Assembly (NCBI GenBank): GCA_049890095.1
Contig: JBMHCD010000011.1
Location: 1 to 64,000, forward strand
Direction: 5' to 3'
Length of the DNA: 64,000 nt
Source of the DNA: JABAYQ01 sp049890095
GTDB taxonomy: Bacteria > Bacteroidota > Bacteroidia > Flavobacteriales > UBA7312
The notes below the pieces were generated by a model. It was not told the origin of the DNA. It saw only the letters and a list, made by a program, of their open reading frames with translations, and did no database searches. Each line of letters begins with the position of its first letter. The first letter of the stretch is position 1. The translations under genes and the position numbers were made by a program. Shown here piece by piece: positions 9,678 to 17,390 of the stretch.

Positions 9678-10205
9678 TTATTGTAAATAGATTTGGTCTA
9701 TCAATAAGTTAAAAGATTCGTTTTTTTTATTTGCAATTAAGAATGCTATTTCTGCAATTTTTTGATGATTAAAATTTGGTTGACTTAGAATTCTTCCTCT
9801 AAAAGAAGGTGTAAATTTATTTAAAGGAAGTTCTAAAGTTTGCCATTGTCCATTTGTTTGAAAATCAAAAATGTAAGAGTAAAAGTTATTTTTATTGTTT
9901 TTAATTCTAAACTGATATTTTTTTGAGTCACCTTTTATCTTTATAATAATTTTTGTTTTACTATTTAATTCTATTGAATTAAACTGATGTCTAACAGATG
10001 AAAAACCTCCATTATTATCTAAGGAAACGTAACCCCAAAAATGGCCATGACCGTCTGCAGTTAAATCAAAGTTTCCGTTAGATTTCCCTCCCATAACCAC
10101 ATCATCTACTATTTTCCATTTTTTTGTAATAGAATTGGAATTAAAATCAAAAATTATGTAATTATTCATAAAAAGTAGCAAACCTATTTTAACTAGAAAA
10201 ATCAT
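9678..10205 (-). CDS. CIA30 family protein (complex I intermediate-associated protein 30-like)
   Basis: 175 residues. The CIA30 signature is clear: WKIVDDVVMGGKSNG, FWGYVSLDNNGGFSSVR, then FRGRILSQPNF near the C-terminus. The fold is a galactose-binding-like beta-sandwich. Mitochondrial relatives assist complex I assembly, but bacterial members have unknown roles. The start at 10205 gives a hydrophobic leader (MIFLVKIGLLLF) without a clear cleavage site. An internal ATG at 10169 (MNNYIIFDF) would give a cytosolic 163-residue form, and I cannot decide between them. The 10205 start lies only 12 nt after the terminator U-tract of the upstream lipoprotein gene. Confidence 0.8.
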   Translation of the reverse strand: MIFLVKIGLLLFMNNYIIFDFNSNSITKKWKIVDDVVMGGKSNGNFDLTADGHGHFWGYVSLDNNGGFSSVRHQFNSIELNSKTKIIIKIKGDSKKYQFRIKNNKNNFYSYIFDFQTNGQWQTLELPLNKFTPSFRGRILSQPNFNHQKIAEIAFLIANKKNESFNLLIDQIYLQ

Positions 10206-10217
10206 TTTATTTAAAAT

Positions 10218-10248
10218 AAAAAAAGCGAAACAATTAGGTTTCGCTTTT
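10218..10248 (-). terminator. Intrinsic terminator of the small lipoprotein gene
   Basis: A perfect 11-bp inverted repeat (AAAAGCGAAAC at 10221-10231 pairing with 10238-10248) has a 6-nt loop. On the minus strand it is followed by a continuous U-tract. It lies 20 nt after the lipoprotein stop and just upstream of the CIA30 start. Confidence 0.85.
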
Positions 10249-10267
10249 AGTTTAAATTGCGATTGAA

Positions 10268-10495
10268 TTATTTACATTCACAACCGAATGCTTCTGTAAC
10301 TGCAATAGCGTCATCATATTCTTCTTTAGAGTCAAAGTCATCTTCACATACCTCTAGTGAAGCAACTTCATTATCGTTTGAGTCTGTTAGGGTAACATCA
10401 TCGGGACAATTTGAACAATCTACACATTTGTTACCACAAGATGCCGCCAAAAAAGCTATTGCTACAAGTAAAAGAGATAATTTATTAATTTTCAT
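10268..10495 (-). CDS. Small Cys-rich lipoprotein, unknown function
   Basis: 75 residues. A typical type II signal peptide ends in the lipobox LAASC (Cys20). The mature part is acidic and holds six more cysteines: a CxxCxxC cluster (Cys24, 27, 30), Cys48 and a terminal CEC (72, 74). This could hold disulfides or a metal. I do not recognise a family. It has its own -7 promoter box and its own terminator, so it is monocistronic. Confidence 0.75.
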   Translation of the reverse strand: MKINKLSLLLVAIAFLAASCGNKCVDCSNCPDDVTLTDSNDNEVASLEVCEDDFDSKEEYDDAIAVTEAFGCECK

Positions 10496-10525
10496 ACCTA
10501 ATTTGTTAATGGTTAATAATTTTCA

Positions 10526-10533
10526 CAAAATTA
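10526..10533 (-). promoter_or_regulatory. -7 promoter element for the small lipoprotein gene
   Basis: TAATTTTG matches the Bacteroidota -7 consensus TAnnTTTG, about 30 nt upstream of the ATG at 10495. No convincing -33 TTTG is seen. Confidence 0.45.
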
Positions 10534-10679
10534 AGTTTTTTATTTTTAAATTTAATTTCTTCACAATTAAAAAACGTAAAAAAAGGTGTTGACTAGATTT
10601 TTAAAAGTAGGTTTCATTCCCTTAACTATTCTCTTGAAAAATATAACTACTTGTAAGTCAGGGGTTATAGATTTAAAAG

Positions 10680-11047
10680 TGGAGCTGGCGGGAGTCGAAC
10701 CCGCGTCCAAATAAGGAAAAAAAGCGCTTTCTACATGTTTATTGTTTTTTTATTGTCGGGAAGAGTAAGGAAAAACACAACCTAACTTCAACCTTATCTT
10801 CTTAAATTTTATTTTTTAGTCGAAGCACTAAAAAACTAGCTCCATCTTTTTATGATGCTTCATTTGAACAAAAGCAAAGAGCGTTCTAATGTTCGGAAGC
10901 AAAGGCGTCCTAATTTCTAAAATTAGGCAGCCATAGCGTAGTTATTCTCGCCATTTAAAAGTGTGTAAATTGATATTAACGAGCCAATAGACAATGCTCG
11001 ACATGCTTACGGTTTCATTCAACTTACAGTCAAAACCAGTCAGCCCC
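10680..11047 (-). ncRNA. ssrA: Transfer-messenger RNA (tmRNA, ssrA)
   Basis: The 5' end is GGGGCUG at 11047-11041, which pairs with CAGCUCC at the 3' end to form the tRNA-like acceptor stem. The 3' region carries the tmRNA T-arm (GGACGCGGGUUCGACUCCCG), and the encoded RNA ends at the discriminator A at 10680, with CCA not encoded. The tag reading frame is 10952-10923: GGC resume codon, then peptide GENNYAMAA and a UAA stop. It rescues stalled ribosomes and marks the nascent chain for proteolysis. The tag ends in AMAA, where relatives commonly have ALAA. Length is 368 nt, typical of one-piece tmRNA. Confidence 0.97.
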
Positions 11048-11067
11048 AATAAATCAAAGAACTTTTA

Positions 11068-11097
11068 CAAAATTAAATAATTACTATGAGAAATCAA
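11068..11097 (-). promoter_or_regulatory. Promoter of ssrA (TTG-N19-TAATTTTG)
   Basis: Minus-strand -33 TTG (11097-11095), a 19-nt spacer and -7 TAATTTTG (11075-11068) match the Bacteroidota primary-sigma promoter. Transcription would start about 15 nt before the mature tmRNA 5' end, leaving a short leader for RNase P to remove. Confidence 0.75.
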
Positions 11098-11138
11098 TAT
11101 TGATTAACCAATCAATTCATTATGTTAATATGATTTTA

Positions 11139-11146
11139 TAATTTTG
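11139..11146 (+). promoter_or_regulatory. -7 promoter element for the dehydrogenase gene at 11163
   Basis: TAATTTTG matches TAnnTTTG and lies 16 nt upstream of the ATG. A -33 TTG at the expected distance is not obvious. Confidence 0.45.
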
Positions 11147-11162
11147 AATAATTAAACTTAAC

Positions 11163-12374
11163 ATGCAAAATATAAAAATTGGAATTTTAAAAGAAAGGAA
11201 AACTCCTGCAGATAGGAGAGTTCCATTAAGTCCTGATCAGTGTCTTACTTTATCTCAGACCTATCCCTTTGTAGAGCTACAAATTGAAAAAAGTCCAATT
11301 AGATGTTTTAGTGACAAAGAATATTCTGATTTAGGATTAAATTTGGTAGATAGTGTTTCGGATTGCGATATTTTATTGGGTGTTAAAGAGGTGCCTAAAG
11401 AATATTTAATAAGCAATAAAACATACCTATATTTCTCTCATACAATAAAAAAACAAAGTTACAATAGAGAGCTCTTAGCTAAAATGATTAATCAGAATAT
11501 AACCATGATTGATTATGAAACATTATGTGATAAAAACAATAATCGAATCATCGGTTTTGGTTTTTATGCAGGTCTTGTAGGTTGTTATAATGGCTTTTTA
11601 GCTTATGGATTAAGAACTAATAGTTTTCATTTAAAACCTGCAATTGATTGTTTCAATAAAAATGAACTTTTTGAAGAACTTAAAAAGGTATCAATTCCAA
11701 ACCTCAAAATTATTCTAACTGGTAATGGTAGAGTAGCATCAGGTGCATTAGAAATTTTGAAATTTTTGAAAATTAAACAAATTGGTAAAGACGACTTTTT
11801 AAATAATCATTTTGATTTTCCTGTTTTTGTTCAACTAAGTTCTCTGGATTTTAACATACGTTTAGATGGTAAACCATCTTCAAAATCTGACTTTTATTCT
11901 AACCCTGAAAATTACAAATCTATTTTTCCAGATTTTGCACAAAAATCTGAGTTTTTTATTGCTGGTCATTTTTATGCTAATAACGCACCATTTTTATTTA
12001 CTAGAAATGATGCAAAATCATCGGATTTTAAAATTAGAACAATAGCAGATATTTCTTGTGATATCAATGGGCCAGTGGCTTCCACAATACGTTCGTCTTC
12101 TATTGAAAATCCAATTTATGGATATAATGTTTTGTCCGAAAAAGAAGATGATTTTAATAAAGAAAATGTAATAACCGTTATGGCAGTTGACAATCTACCT
12201 TGTGAATTGCCAAAAGATGCGTCGATTCATTTTGGAAATAAGTTAATTGAAAATGTTTTCCCTGCACTTTTGTTAGAAGATAATGATGGGATAATTGAAA
12301 GGTCAACAATTTGTAAAAATGGTAGTTTAACACCAAAGTTTAGATATTTAAAATCTTTTGTTGAAGGAAGTTAA
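11163..12374 (+). CDS. Alanine dehydrogenase/saccharopine dehydrogenase-like NAD(P)-dependent oxidoreductase
   Basis: 403 residues, cytosolic. The N-terminus (IGILKERKTPADRRVPLSP) is the AlaDH/PNT N-terminal signature with the conserved Lys and Arg that contact substrate. A Rossmann glycine motif (TGNGRVASGALEIL) sits near residue 186. DISCDINGPVASTIRSSS near residue 300 is typical of lysine-forming saccharopine dehydrogenases rather than true alanine dehydrogenases. It probably carries out NAD(P)-dependent amino-acid oxidation or reductive amination. Saccharopine-type chemistry is the better guess, but the substrate is not settled. Its stop overlaps the rpe stop by 4 bp (TTAA). Confidence 0.8.
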   Translation: MQNIKIGILKERKTPADRRVPLSPDQCLTLSQTYPFVELQIEKSPIRCFSDKEYSDLGLNLVDSVSDCDILLGVKEVPKEYLISNKTYLYFSHTIKKQSYNRELLAKMINQNITMIDYETLCDKNNNRIIGFGFYAGLVGCYNGFLAYGLRTNSFHLKPAIDCFNKNELFEELKKVSIPNLKIILTGNGRVASGALEILKFLKIKQIGKDDFLNNHFDFPVFVQLSSLDFNIRLDGKPSSKSDFYSNPENYKSIFPDFAQKSEFFIAGHFYANNAPFLFTRNDAKSSDFKIRTIADISCDINGPVASTIRSSSIENPIYGYNVLSEKEDDFNKENVITVMAVDNLPCELPKDASIHFGNKLIENVFPALLLEDNDGIIERSTICKNGSLTPKFRYLKSFVEGS

Positions 12375-13021
12375 AAACTTTTTAGATTATCAATAGTTTT
12401 AATAGGGTCTTCTGATTTAAAAACAAAACTTCCTGCTACTAAAACATCGGCACCTGCTTCTATTAATTTTGGTGCATTTTCAGAATTGACACCACCATCA
12501 ATTTCAATTTTAGCATTAGAATTTTTGCTTATAATTAGCTGTTTTAGCTCTTTAACTTTAGAATATGTGTTTTCAATAAATGTTTGACCTCCAAATCCTG
12601 GATTAACAGACATCAAACAGACTAAATCTATATCCTGAATTATTTCAGACAAAGTATTAATAGGAGTGTGCGGGTTTAGTGCAACTCCAGCTAACATACT
12701 GTTATTTTTTATATTTTGGATAGTTCTATGTAAATGTGTACATGCTTCATAATGAACAGTGAGAACGTCTGCACCGAGTTCTTTAAATGTTGTGATGTAT
12801 TTATCTGGATTAACTATCATTAAATGAACATCTAATGTTTTTTTGGCGTGTTTGTTTATAGATTTTAAAACAGGCATTCCAAATGAGATGTTAGGAACAA
12901 AAACACCATCCATAATATCAATGTGAAACCAATCTGCTTTACTATGATTAACCATTTCACAATCTTTTTGAAGATTTGCAAAATCAGCTGCTAAAATTGA
13001 AGGGGCTATTAAATGTGACAT
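12371..13021 (-). CDS. rpe: Ribulose-phosphate 3-epimerase
   Basis: 216 residues, the normal family length. It interconverts ribulose-5-phosphate and xylulose-5-phosphate in the pentose phosphate pathway. The TIM-barrel signatures are present: APSILAADF (Ser8), HIDIMDG with metal ligands His33 and Asp35, LDVHLMI, MSVNPGFGGQ, and EIDGGVN carrying the catalytic Asp. It follows rpoD on the same strand. The rpoD terminator U-tract ends 9 nt before this ATG, so expression needs either read-through or a promoter inside the rpoD end. Confidence 0.97.
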   Translation of the reverse strand: MSHLIAPSILAADFANLQKDCEMVNHSKADWFHIDIMDGVFVPNISFGMPVLKSINKHAKKTLDVHLMIVNPDKYITTFKELGADVLTVHYEACTHLHRTIQNIKNNSMLAGVALNPHTPINTLSEIIQDIDLVCLMSVNPGFGGQTFIENTYSKVKELKQLIISKNSNAKIEIDGGVNSENAPKLIEAGADVLVAGSFVFKSEDPIKTIDNLKSF

Positions 13022-13030
13022 TTTTTAATT

Positions 13031-13058
13031 TAAAAAAAAGAGAGCAAAAAAGCTCTCT
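13031..13058 (-). terminator. Intrinsic terminator of rpoD
   Basis: A stem AGAGAGC (13039-13045) pairs with GCTCTCT (13052-13058) around a 6-nt loop. On the minus strand it is followed by eight consecutive T (13038-13031). It starts 6 nt after the rpoD stop. Confidence 0.9.
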
Positions 13059-13064
13059 ATTGAA

Positions 13065-13928
13065 TTATCCTAAATATGTTTTTAAAATTTTGCTTCTAGA
13101 AGTATGTTTTAATCTTCTAATTGCTTTTTCTTTGATTTGGCGAACTCTTTCTCTAGTTAAATCAAATGCTTCACCTATTTCTTCTAATGTCATTGCGTGT
13201 TCTCCATTTAAACCAAAATAAGCTCGTACTACTTCACCTTCTCTAGGAGTAAGTGTTGCTAATGCACGACTTATTTCTTTTCTTAATGAATCAACCATTA
13301 GTCCTTCATCTGGATTTGGGCTATCTTCACTACCAATAACGTTGTACATATTGCTATCTTCACCTTCAATTAGTGGAGCATCCATTGAAACATGACGACC
13401 AGAGTTTTTCATTGCTTGTTTAACTTCATCTTCTGTTAGATCTAGTTTTTTTGCAACTTCTTCTGCAGTCGGAGGACGTTCAAGCTCTTGCTCTAACTCA
13501 GCATATGCTTTGTTTATTTTATTGATTGAGCCAATTTTATTTAAGGGTAACCTTACAATTCTTGATTGTTCGGCTAGAGCTTGAAGAATAGATTGTCTAA
13601 TCCACCAAACAGCATAAGAAATAAATTTAAAACCCCTAGTTTCGTCAAATCTTCTTGCTGCTTTTATTAATCCTAAATTTCCTTCATTAATTAAATCAGG
13701 AAGAGAAAGTCCTTGGTTTTGATATTGTTTAGCAACAGAAACTACAAATCTTAAGTTTGCTTTGGTTAATTTTTCTAGTGCCATTTCATCACCAGCCTTA
13801 ATTCTCTGAGCCAATTCAACTTCTTCTTCTGCAGTAATTAAGTCAACTCGACCAATTTCTTGTAAATATTTGTCTAAAGAAGCTGTTTCTCTATTTGTAA
13901 CCTGTTTTGTAATCTTTAATTGTCTCAT
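13065..13928 (-). CDS. rpoD: Primary RNA polymerase sigma factor (short Bacteroidota type)
   Basis: 287 residues. It lacks the long region 1.1 and non-conserved insert of proteobacterial sigma-70, as is typical in Bacteroidota. Region 1.2 is SLDKYLQEIGRVDLITAEEE. Region 2 holds LRFVVSVAKQYQNQGLSLPD, NEGNLGLIKAARRFD and FISYAVWWIRQSI. Region 3 follows (NKIGSINKINKAYAELE). Region 4 has the helix-turn-helix MTLEEIGEAFDLTRERVRQI near residue 243. It directs core polymerase to TTTG/TAnnTTTG promoters such as those in front of ssrA, tRNA-Glu and rpmH here. Order rpsO-pnp-rpoD-rpe is one strand-consistent block. Confidence 0.97.
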   Translation of the reverse strand: MRQLKITKQVTNRETASLDKYLQEIGRVDLITAEEEVELAQRIKAGDEMALEKLTKANLRFVVSVAKQYQNQGLSLPDLINEGNLGLIKAARRFDETRGFKFISYAVWWIRQSILQALAEQSRIVRLPLNKIGSINKINKAYAELEQELERPPTAEEVAKKLDLTEDEVKQAMKNSGRHVSMDAPLIEGEDSNMYNVIGSEDSPNPDEGLMVDSLRKEISRALATLTPREGEVVRAYFGLNGEHAMTLEEIGEAFDLTRERVRQIKEKAIRRLKHTSRSKILKTYLG

Positions 13929-13990
13929 TTTTGCAAATTAATTTTTGATAGTAGCTTTTGTTTACGATTAAAAATTGAATTAGTTTCAAA

Positions 13991-16096
13991 TTATTCAGGC
14001 TTTTCTAAAAGAACTTTTCTTGAAAGTCTTAGTTTACCAGATTTAGCATCAATTTCAGTAAGTTTTACTTCAATTTTATCTCCTTCCTTAAGTACATCTT
14101 CAACTTTTTCAACTCTTTTCCAGTCAATTTCGGAAATGTGTAATAAGCCGTCTGTACCTTTACCAATATTTATGAATGCTCCATATGGCATAATTGATCG
14201 AACAGTTCCATTAAAAATATCTCCAACTTCGGGAGTAAAAGTAAGTGATTTAATTTCAGAGATAGCATTGTCAAGTAATTCCTGAGCTGTACCTAAAATT
14301 TCAACTTTTCCTTTGTTATCAATTTCTTCTATAGTAATTGTAGTTTCCGTGTCAAGTTGAAGTTGTTGTATAATTTTACCACCAGGTCCAATTACAGCAC
14401 CTATAGTTTCTTTAGGAATGTACATAACATGAATTTTTGGAACGTGAGGTTTTAATTGTTCTCTTGTTTCAGCAATAGTATCTGTAAGTTTTTCTAAAAT
14501 ATGTAACCTTCCAGCTTTTGATTGTTCAAGTGCTTGTGTAAGAATTTCATAAGATAGTCCTTGTACTTTTATATCCATTTGACATGCGGTAATACCGTCT
14601 GATGTTCCGCAAACTTTGAAGTCCATATCTCCAAGAAAATCTTCATCTCCAAGAATATCGGATAGTACTGCAAACTTATCACCATCTGTAATTAAACCCA
14701 TAGCAATACCAGAAACAGCTTTGTTTATTTTAACACCAGCATCCATAAGTGCAAGAGTACCAGCACAAACTGTAGCCATTGATGAAGATCCATTAGACTC
14801 TAAGATATCTGATACAACTCGCACAGTGTATGGATTGTCCTCATTTATCATACCTGATAATGCTCTTTGTGCTAAATTACCATGTCCAATTTCTCTTCTA
14901 CTTACACCTCTAATTGGTCGTGCCTCTCCAGTTGAAAAAGGAGGGAAGTTGTAGTGTAGATAGAATTTTTCGGAATCTACATTGGTTACTCCGTCAATTC
15001 TATTTTCGTCCATTTTTGAACCCAATGTAACTGTTGTTAAAGACTGAGTTTCACCTCTAGTAAAGAGAGCTGATCCGTGTGGGCTAGGTAAATAATCTAC
15101 TTCGCACCAAATAGGACGAATATCTGTTGTTGAACGACCGTCTAAACGAACCCCTTCGTTTAATACCATGTCTCGAACAGATTTTTTTTCAGCTTTTTTA
15201 AAATAGGCATTTAGTAAGAAACTTTTTTCAAGAGCTTCTTCTTCACCAATTTTTTGTTTAAATTCTTCTTTAATATTACCAAATTGTTCACTTCTGCTGT
15301 GTTTATCTAATGACTTTTTTGCAACTTCATAAAATTTATCGTAGCAAAACTCCATAACTTGATCTTCTAAATCCTTGTCATGATTTTCATGGCAGTATTC
15401 TCTTTTAATTTCCTTGTTTACATCTTTAGTAAATTCGTTTTGAACAGCACACTGATTTTTAATTTCTTCGTGAGCAAATTTTATTGCTTCAATCATTTCA
15501 GCTTCAGAAATCTCTTTCATCTCACCTTCAACCATTGCAACACTTTCAGAAGAAGCACCTATAACCATGTCTAAATCTGAAACCTTTAATTGTTCAGGTG
15601 TTGGGTTTGAAACTAATTCTCCGTCAATTCTTCCAACTCTTACTTCTGAAATTGGACCATTAAAAGGGATGTCTGAAACAGCTAATGCTGCAGAAGCTCC
15701 TAAACCGGCTAGTGCCTCAGGACAAACATCTTTATCATGAGAAATTAACGAAAGCATTATTTGAGTTTCAGCATGGTAATCCGATGGAAAGAAAGGTCTT
15801 AATATTCGATCTACTAATCTCATTATTAAAATTTCATGGTCGGATGGTCTTGCTTCTCTTTTTAAGAATCCTCCAGGGAATCTGCCGTCAGCAGCAAATT
15901 TTTCTCTGTAATCTACTGTTAGTGGAAGAAAGTCTACATCATCTTTTGCAGTTTTACTAGACACTACTGTGGCTAATAAAACAGAGTTCCCCATTCTTAC
16001 TTCTACAGACCCATCTGCTTGTTTAGCAAGTTTACCTGTTTTTAACTCGATGGTTCTTCCATCTTTAAGCTTAATCTGTTTTACGATTTCGTTCAT
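13991..16096 (-). CDS. pnp: Polyribonucleotide nucleotidyltransferase (PNPase)
   Basis: 701 residues from ATG 16096 (MNEIVKQIKLKDG). A longer frame to 16147 exists, but its first codons lie inside the rpsO terminator hairpin, so I chose 16096. PNPase is a trimeric 3'-5' exoribonuclease using phosphate, part of the RNA degradation machinery. Two RNase PH domains are seen (first: ETGKLAKQADGSV-type start with RPSDHEILIMRLVDR; second: RLDGRSTTDIRPI, FTRGETQ, SDILGDEDFLGDMDFK). They are followed by a KH domain (IGAVIGPGGKIIQQLQ) and an S1 domain (GTVRSIMPYGAFINIGKGTD). All domains are intact. It lies directly after rpsO, the usual arrangement. Confidence 0.97.
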   Translation of the reverse strand: MNEIVKQIKLKDGRTIELKTGKLAKQADGSVEVRMGNSVLLATVVSSKTAKDDVDFLPLTVDYREKFAADGRFPGGFLKREARPSDHEILIMRLVDRILRPFFPSDYHAETQIMLSLISHDKDVCPEALAGLGASAALAVSDIPFNGPISEVRVGRIDGELVSNPTPEQLKVSDLDMVIGASSESVAMVEGEMKEISEAEMIEAIKFAHEEIKNQCAVQNEFTKDVNKEIKREYCHENHDKDLEDQVMEFCYDKFYEVAKKSLDKHSRSEQFGNIKEEFKQKIGEEEALEKSFLLNAYFKKAEKKSVRDMVLNEGVRLDGRSTTDIRPIWCEVDYLPSPHGSALFTRGETQSLTTVTLGSKMDENRIDGVTNVDSEKFYLHYNFPPFSTGEARPIRGVSRREIGHGNLAQRALSGMINEDNPYTVRVVSDILESNGSSSMATVCAGTLALMDAGVKINKAVSGIAMGLITDGDKFAVLSDILGDEDFLGDMDFKVCGTSDGITACQMDIKVQGLSYEILTQALEQSKAGRLHILEKLTDTIAETREQLKPHVPKIHVMYIPKETIGAVIGPGGKIIQQLQLDTETTITIEEIDNKGKVEILGTAQELLDNAISEIKSLTFTPEVGDIFNGTVRSIMPYGAFINIGKGTDGLLHISEIDWKRVEKVEDVLKEGDKIEVKLTEIDAKSGKLRLSRKVLLEKPE

Positions 16097-16137
16097 CTCT
16101 TTGTTTTTACTGTGCATACATGCAATAATATATACGC

Positions 16138-16162
16138 AAAAAGGCAATTAAAAAATTGCCTT
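16138..16162 (-). terminator. Intrinsic terminator/attenuator between rpsO and pnp
   Basis: Perfect inverted repeat AAGGCAATT (16141-16149) and 16154-16162 with a 4-nt loop, followed on the minus strand by TTTTT. It sits 28 nt after the rpsO stop and 41 nt before the pnp ATG, so it may end rpsO mRNA or attenuate transcription into pnp. Confidence 0.8.
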
Positions 16163-16190
16163 GTGCGTATTATCGCTTTTAGAAAATACC

Positions 16191-16460
16191 TTATCTTCTA
16201 ATTCCTAATTCTTTGATAAGAGTTCTGTATTTTTCAATATCTTTATTCATAAGATAATTGAGGAGACCTCTTCTTTTTCCCACTAATATTTGAAGTGAGC
16301 GTTGTGTATTTTTGTCTTTTCTATTTGTTTTTAAGTGTTCAGTTAAGTGACTGATTCTTTTAGTGAAAAGAGCAATTTGACCTTCTGTAGATCCTGTATT
16401 TTTTTCGTTACCACCAAATTGTTTAAAGATGGAGTTTTTTTCTTTAGCAGTTAAATGCAT
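16191..16460 (-). CDS. rpsO: 30S ribosomal protein S15
   Basis: 89 residues, exactly the family length. S15 binds 16S rRNA early in 30S assembly. Landmark residues: TGSTEGQIALFTKRISHLTE, HLKTNRKDKNTQRSL and GKRRGLLNYL. It starts at ATG 16460 with a -7 box upstream and is followed by a hairpin terminator and then pnp. Confidence 0.98.
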   Translation of the reverse strand: MHLTAKEKNSIFKQFGGNEKNTGSTEGQIALFTKRISHLTEHLKTNRKDKNTQRSLQILVGKRRGLLNYLMNKDIEKYRTLIKELGIRR

Positions 16461-16494
16461 TGTTAATTATTATTTGTTATCTAAAAATAGTTTG

Positions 16495-16514
16495 CAAAGA
16501 TAATCAAATCTTTG
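16495..16514 (-). promoter_or_regulatory. rpsO -7 element overlapping an inverted repeat
   Basis: The minus-strand box TATCTTTG (16502-16495) matches TAnnTTTG, 34 nt upstream of the rpsO ATG. It overlaps a 7-bp inverted repeat: CAAAGAT at 16495-16501 and ATCTTTG at 16508-16514, 6-nt spacer. The repeat could be an operator, or could be chance in AT-rich DNA. Confidence 0.4.
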
Positions 16515-16542
16515 ACAAATCTAGTTTTAATGAATGAATTAA

Positions 16543-17388
16543 TTAATTGATAAAAGCTTCTAGTAGTTTAGAAAGAGTAGTTTTAAGTTCTTTTCTGTTA
16601 ACTATAAAGTCTAAGAAACCATGCTCTAAAACAAACTCTGAAGTTTGAAAATCTTTAGGTAAATCCTTACCAATTGTTTCTTTTACAACTCTAGGGCCAG
16701 CAAAGCCAATTAATGCTTTTGGTTCAGAAATATTTACATCTCCTAACATAGCATAAGAAGCAGTTACTCCACCAGTAGTAGGATCGGTAAGAAATGAAAT
16801 GTATGGAAGCTTAGCTTCTGATAGTTTGTAAAGATTTGCAGAAGTCTTCGCCATCTGCATTAGAGAAAATGCGGACTCCATCATTCTTGCTCCACCAGAT
16901 TTAGAAATCATCATGAAAGGACATTTATTTTTTATGGCGTACTGAATAGCTCTACTAATTTTTTCACCGACAACAGCTCCCATAGAACCTCCAATGAAGT
17001 TAAAGTTCATGCATGCAATGACTATTGGTTTTCCATCTAGTGTTCCATAACCAGATGTTAAAGCATCTTTTAAACCCGTTTTCTTTTTGGATTCAACTAA
17101 TCGTTTTGAGTAAGGTTTAGAGTCAACAAATTTTAAGGGGTCACAAGCTGTCATTTTAGGGTCTAATTCTGTAAATTTTCCATCATCAAACAGGATACGA
17201 AAGTATTCTTTAGCATTAATTCTTTCATGATGATCACACTTAGGACACAAATAAAGGTTTTCTTCATGTTCTTTTGTAGGGATAACATTTTTGCATTTTC
17301 TGCATTGATACCACAATCCCTCAGGAATTTCTTTTTTATCGTTTGTAGATGTAGTTATTCCTTCTTGAATTCTTTTAAACCAACCCAT
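16543..17388 (-). CDS. accD: Acetyl-CoA carboxylase carboxyltransferase subunit beta
   Basis: 281 residues. AccD and AccA transfer the carboxyl group from biotin to acetyl-CoA, the committed step of fatty acid synthesis. The N-terminal zinc ribbon is intact (Cys29, Cys32, Cys48, Cys51). The crotonase-fold core follows: GKPIVIACMNFNFIGGSMG, SGGARMMESAFSLMQMAKT and DPTTGGVTASYAMLGD. It begins 2 nt after the aldolase stop, so the two are one transcript. Confidence 0.97.
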   Translation of the reverse strand: MGWFKRIQEGITTSTNDKKEIPEGLWYQCRKCKNVIPTKEHEENLYLCPKCDHHERINAKEYFRILFDDGKFTELDPKMTACDPLKFVDSKPYSKRLVESKKKTGLKDALTSGYGTLDGKPIVIACMNFNFIGGSMGAVVGEKISRAIQYAIKNKCPFMMISKSGGARMMESAFSLMQMAKTSANLYKLSEAKLPYISFLTDPTTGGVTASYAMLGDVNISEPKALIGFAGPRVVKETIGKDLPKDFQTSEFVLEHGFLDFIVNRKELKTTLSKLLEAFIN

Positions 17389-17390
17389 AT

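Noticed and set aside
10257..10592. Plus-strand open frame of 111 codons opposite the small lipoprotein gene
   Set aside because: It is the antisense of a clear lipoprotein with lipobox and terminator; its C-terminal part is translated AT-rich leader (Phe/Lys runs).
10496..10679. Possible small RNA in the gap between the lipoprotein gene and tmRNA
   Set aside because: The gap is AT-rich with no stable hairpin and no terminator that I can see, beyond the lipoprotein -7 box.
13920..14285. Plus-strand open frame of 121 codons
   Set aside because: Antisense to the pnp C-terminus (S1 and KH domains), so it is a shadow.
16097..16147. Longer pnp start at 16147
   Set aside because: The extra codons would be encoded by the rpsO terminator hairpin, and family proteins begin at the MNEIV-like segment.
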